A stretch of DNA of 64,000 nucleotides from Halostreptopolyspora alba. Lineage in GTDB: Bacteria > Actinomycetota > Actinomycetes > Streptosporangiales > Streptosporangiaceae. The position numbers were made by a program, and so were the translations under genes. Under the pieces are notes generated by a model. The model was not told where the DNA came from. It made no database searches and saw nothing but the letters and a program-made list of their open reading frames with translations. How positions within the stretch are numbered: the stretch's first letter is position 1; every line of letters starts with the position of its first letter. The stretch spans positions 310,001 to 374,000 of the forward strand of contig RJMB01000001.1 of NCBI GenBank assembly GCA_003725585.1. Direction: 5' to 3'. Below, piece after piece: positions 62,001 through 64,000 of the stretch.

Positions 62001-64000
62001 CCTGCGGGTCGGCCGCCTGGAGCTCGGGGCCTGCGTGCTTCTCCCAACGATCGTCCTGGGCGGCGAGCCAGTCGAGGTCCTCGTAGTCGAGACGCAGCAG
62101 ACCGGTCTGTTCCAGGTTGGGCATGGTGACCCGCCAGCCGCGCTCCAGGTCGCGATAAAGACGGAAGGCGATGACGTCACGCAGAGTGGTGGCGGCACGC
62201 CGCAGCTGGCCGGGGGTGGCATCGGGCTGCGCGGCGTAGTCCTCGGGGCCGACCTCCAGGGCCTCGGCCACCCGCTCGGCCAGGTCGTCATGGTTGAGGC
62301 CGCGCTCACCGGCCTCAACCACTGCCCGGTGCAGCGCACCACGCAACTGGGTGACCTGCACGAAGTCGTTGAAATGGCCGGCCTGCAACGAAGCGTCCTG
62401 ACGGTTGTCAACGAAGGTCAACAGCTTGCGAGCCTCATCTTGTAGCGCCCGCTCGGGCAGGGCGGTCAGCGAGCGCACGATGGAGGCCGAGATCAGCGAG
62501 GTCGCTGAGGACCGTCCCTCCTGGGAGAGAGTGGCCAGGTGGGCGAAATCCTTGCCGCGCACGCGTTCGTCACTGACCCCGCAGCGCAGGCAGAACCGGA
62601 ACGGGGCGGGGATGAACGCGGCCTCCAGCTCCCCGCGGCCCTCGATCCCGTACGGGTCGACCGTGACCGGGCGTGGCAGGCGGTCCTGGTAGGTGGGCTT
62701 GACTCGCTCGTTGCCGGACTCGTCGATCTCCAGCCACGACTCCGGGATCTTGCGCTCCTCGATGATCGTCGCGACGTCGTGCGGCCACGGGGCCGAGGGG
62801 GCCACGTAGAGGAAGCCGTCCTGGGCACCGCCGGCGCCGGCGGCGGTATCGGGGCGTGGGGTGTAAACGGCGCTACCCGCCTTCTCCTCGCGCCACACGG
62901 TCAGATACTCCTGCCCGCAGTCGCGGCAGAACGCCATCGGCAACAGGATCTTGCCGCCCGAACCGGGCTGTTCCAGCTGGTAGTCGCGAGTGAGGTGGCG
63001 AGTCTCGGGCCGCTCCAGGGTGGCATAAACCGTGTCGCCCTTGGACAGGAACTGGTGTAACCGGAACGCGAACAAAGGGCGCTCGGTGACGGGGTGGAGG
63101 GCCTCGGCGCCGGATTCGAGGGTGGCGCGTATGGCGACGACGCAGGCCGGCTCGTCCCGGCCTGTTTGTGTGGCGAGCTCGGCCGCGGCGTCCTCGACGC
63201 GGTCGGGAAGGCTGCGTACCAGACGCCCGGTGCTGTCGGTATCCAGGCCGAACCGCGACTCGACCCAGCGCGCGAGCGGGTCGGCGCGCAGCCCGTCGTA
63301 GGAGCGGGGCGGGGCCTGATCGATGCGTTCGGCGGGCACGGAGTCGGGCGCGTCCTCGGTGGCCCGTACCAGGGTCTCAGTGATGACGTTGCCCGGATCG
63401 ATGTGGGTACCGAAGAGGCCGGTGGCGACCTTGGCGACCACGGCACGCTGGTCCTCGCGCTCGCCCTGGGAGGACATGGTGGCCGAGGTGCCCACGCACT
63501 GCACATCGGGAGCGCGGCAGGCCTCCCGGACACGGCGGATGAGCAGCGCGACATCGGCACCTTGACGCCCCCGGTAGGTGTGCAGCTCGTCGAAGACCAA
63601 GAACTCCAGACCGGAGGCCATGGCGATCAGGGAGGCGCGCTCCTCGGGCCGGGTGAGCATCAGCTCCAACATCACGTAGTTGGTGAGCAGGATGTCCGGC
63701 GGGTTCTCGCGTAGCCGCCTGCGGGTGGCGTCGTCCTCCTGGCCCGTGTAGCGGGCGTAGGTCACCTTCTCGCGACCGGGACCGTAGCCGTGGGTGAGGA
63801 ACTTCTCCAACTCGTTCAGCTGGCTGTTGGCCAAGGCGTTCATCGGGTAGACGATGATGGCGCGCACCCGCTTGCCGGCCTTCTCGCCCTCCTGCTCGCG
63901 AACGCGTAACACTCGGTCGACAATGGGCACGATGTAGGCCAGCGACTTTCCCGATCCGGTGCCGGTGGTCAACACATAGGAGGCACCGGTCTTCGCGATC
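59050..64000 (-). CDS. Giant DEAD/DEAH helicase with DUF1998/MZB and C-terminal nuclease domain, 5' end outside window
   Basis: About 1650 residues visible; the frame continues past the right edge (Walker A TTGTGSGKS at the very start). DEIH-like FDELHTYRG, GTSATMSSQ and GRAGRSGQPAL complete the helicase. A DUF1998/MZB zinc region with ARGCYECLLTYGNQAYHQKIDR follows, then a C-terminal Vsr/DUF559-like nuclease domain: RPDFLYRLPGVTVAVFVDG and a final VVRVPHDADW. Separate DrmA (helicase) and DrmB (DUF1998) proteins of DISARM appear here merged in one chain, with a nuclease added. The missing start and any further partner genes lie beyond 64000. Confidence 0.8.
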   Translation of the reverse strand, partial: IAKTGASYVLTTGTGSGKSLAYIVPIVDRVLRVREQEGEKAGKRVRAIIVYPMNALANSQLNELEKFLTHGYGPGREKVTYARYTGQEDDATRRRLRENPPDILLTNYVMLELMLTRPEERASLIAMASGLEFLVFDELHTYRGRQGADVALLIRRVREACRAPDVQCVGTSATMSSQGEREDQRAVVAKVATGLFGTHIDPGNVITETLVRATEDAPDSVPAERIDQAPPRSYDGLRADPLARWVESRFGLDTDSTGRLVRSLPDRVEDAAAELATQTGRDEPACVVAIRATLESGAEALHPVTERPLFAFRLHQFLSKGDTVYATLERPETRHLTRDYQLEQPGSGGKILLPMAFCRDCGQEYLTVWREEKAGSAVYTPRPDTAAGAGGAQDGFLYVAPSAPWPHDVATIIEERKIPESWLEIDESGNERVKPTYQDRLPRPVTVDPYGIEGRGELEAAFIPAPFRFCLRCGVSDERVRGKDFAHLATLSQEGRSSATSLISASIVRSLTALPERALQDEARKLLTFVDNRQDASLQAGHFNDFVQVTQLRGALHRAVVEAGERGLNHDDLAERVAEALEVGPEDYAAQPDATPGQLRRAATTLRDVIAFRLYRDLERGWRVTMPNLEQTGLLRLDYEDLDWLAAQDDRWEKHAGPELQAADPQARAEVLRALLDEMRRALAIDVRYFRDDFETLRLASEQRLTEPWHLAPGDQPRVAVAYPQPSTRGADRTGLYLSGRGKFGRYLKRHRYFKTLALGPDDLQRVIAELLKVAAEAGLLVEVESAPRRGGRRRMPASAVVTGYQVNSGALLWRAGDGTTGAHDPLTRTYAAGGGPRVNPFFRDLYRETARGLTGLRAKEHTAQVEQPKREQREKEFAEAKLRLMYCSPTMELGVDIKDLNAVMMRNVPPTPANYAQRSGRAGRSGQPALVTTYCATGNSHDQYYFRRSQKMVAGVVRPPRLDLANEDLLAAHVQAVWLAETGLALGRAVPEVIDIAHDETDRVPDPPLPLHDHVAQDIADPEARRRAIEAARAVLAEVFGHNAEEYPVWWDDSWIERRIERAPTEFNHAFDRWRALYRAALIDREGQHRRILDHTLSEADRNAAVRRRKEAETQLNLLKNETQDSGALMSDFNPYRYLASEGFLPGYSFPRLPLAAYIPSPANRADEGDYLQRPRFLAIREFGPGALIYHEGARYQVTRVQLPPDSSGDVHTAEATRCESCGYHHDPADRDDKCKLCGRTLGAATYGLLHLHTVYTRRREKISSDEEERRRAGFRLVTSYRFQRHGEREGRQDALVTDAEGQIATLHYGDSATVRVANMGRLRAKENEPDGFWLDPASGRWLNERDAAQASGDSSELPLVDEDGSERGRKKRVIPYVEDSRNIVVLHLAEALPHTTALSLMYALERGIEAAFELEDAELTSELLPSMSASSDSAPRDRMLFTEAAEGGAGVLRLLQSERDHLAEAARTALEICHFDTDGTDLGGAECARGCYECLLTYGNQAYHQKIDRHAVRDPLLRLAGSATEPTGLGQSRTGQMRRLVDNADSRLEGRFVEWLKEHGYRMPDEQQIYIPEAQARPDFLYRLPGVTVAVFVDGPVHEHGDVAERDARAEDRLIDAGLEVVRVPHDADWQAIVTAYPTYFGQGRRH

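Noticed and set aside
1..64000. CRISPR arrays, tRNA or rRNA genes
   Set aside because: No regularly spaced direct repeats and no cloverleaf or rRNA-like sequence were recognised on reading; a covariance-model scan would be decisive.

Overview
The window is high-GC DNA from a filamentous actinobacterium. AfsR/SARP-like TPR protein, Scr1-type XRE/DUF397 pairs, DUF6879 and DUF6082 proteins and many GTG starts fit a Nocardiopsis- or Streptomonospora-like member of Nocardiopsaceae; this is inference from gene families, not from a marker gene. No rRNA, tRNA or CRISPR array was seen.

Layout. (1) 1-6981: the 3' end of a TPR regulator, a winged-helix remnant, a divergent MFS/TetR pair, small orphan genes (DUF2795, zinc ribbon, VOC protein) and a MerR regulator whose surroundings hold four copies of one near-palindromic site. 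(2) 7039-26011: a biosynthetic gene cluster of about 19 kb, almost all on the minus strand with start/stop overlaps. (3) 27428-37215: a catabolic-looking module (amidohydrolase, Na+/solute symporter with its DUF997 partner, two M20 hydrolases, SDR, polysaccharide deacetylase) around a PucR-type regulator. (4) 37327-64000: an accessory region opening with a TetR fragment and a decayed IS630 transposase, then a defence island: Gabija (gajA-gajB), a NucS/DUF91-like nuclease, a type I methylase with a half-size specificity subunit, regulator cassettes, and a DISARM-like set (SNF2 helicase, large adenine methylase, giant DUF1998 helicase-nuclease running off the window).

The highlight is the cluster at 7039-26011. 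It encodes a lysine N6-hydroxylase, a cupin-methionyl-tRNA-synthetase fusion and an FAD amine oxidase, the three-enzyme set established (s56-p1, triacsin, related pathways) for joining N6-hydroxylysine to glycine and releasing hydrazinoacetic acid. It adds fungal-type saccharopine reductase and saccharopine dehydrogenase genes that could turn the 2-aminoadipate semialdehyde by-product back into lysine. An AMP ligase, a free carrier protein, a GNAT, a cysteine Ntn-hydrolase and an acyl-CoA dehydrogenase look like a load, N-acylate, dehydrogenate and deacylate line working on carrier-bound hydrazinoacetate. A one-module PKS of unusual order (thioesterase-KS-AT-ACP), an AurF-type diiron N-oxygenase with all seven metal ligands and a CynX-type exporter complete it. 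I infer a small N-N-bonded product (hydrazone, diazo, azoxy/nitro or a cyclised pyridazine-type ring) extended by one C2 unit. The combination with a PKS module, an AurF-like enzyme and a lysine-recycling pair is not one I can match to a described pathway.
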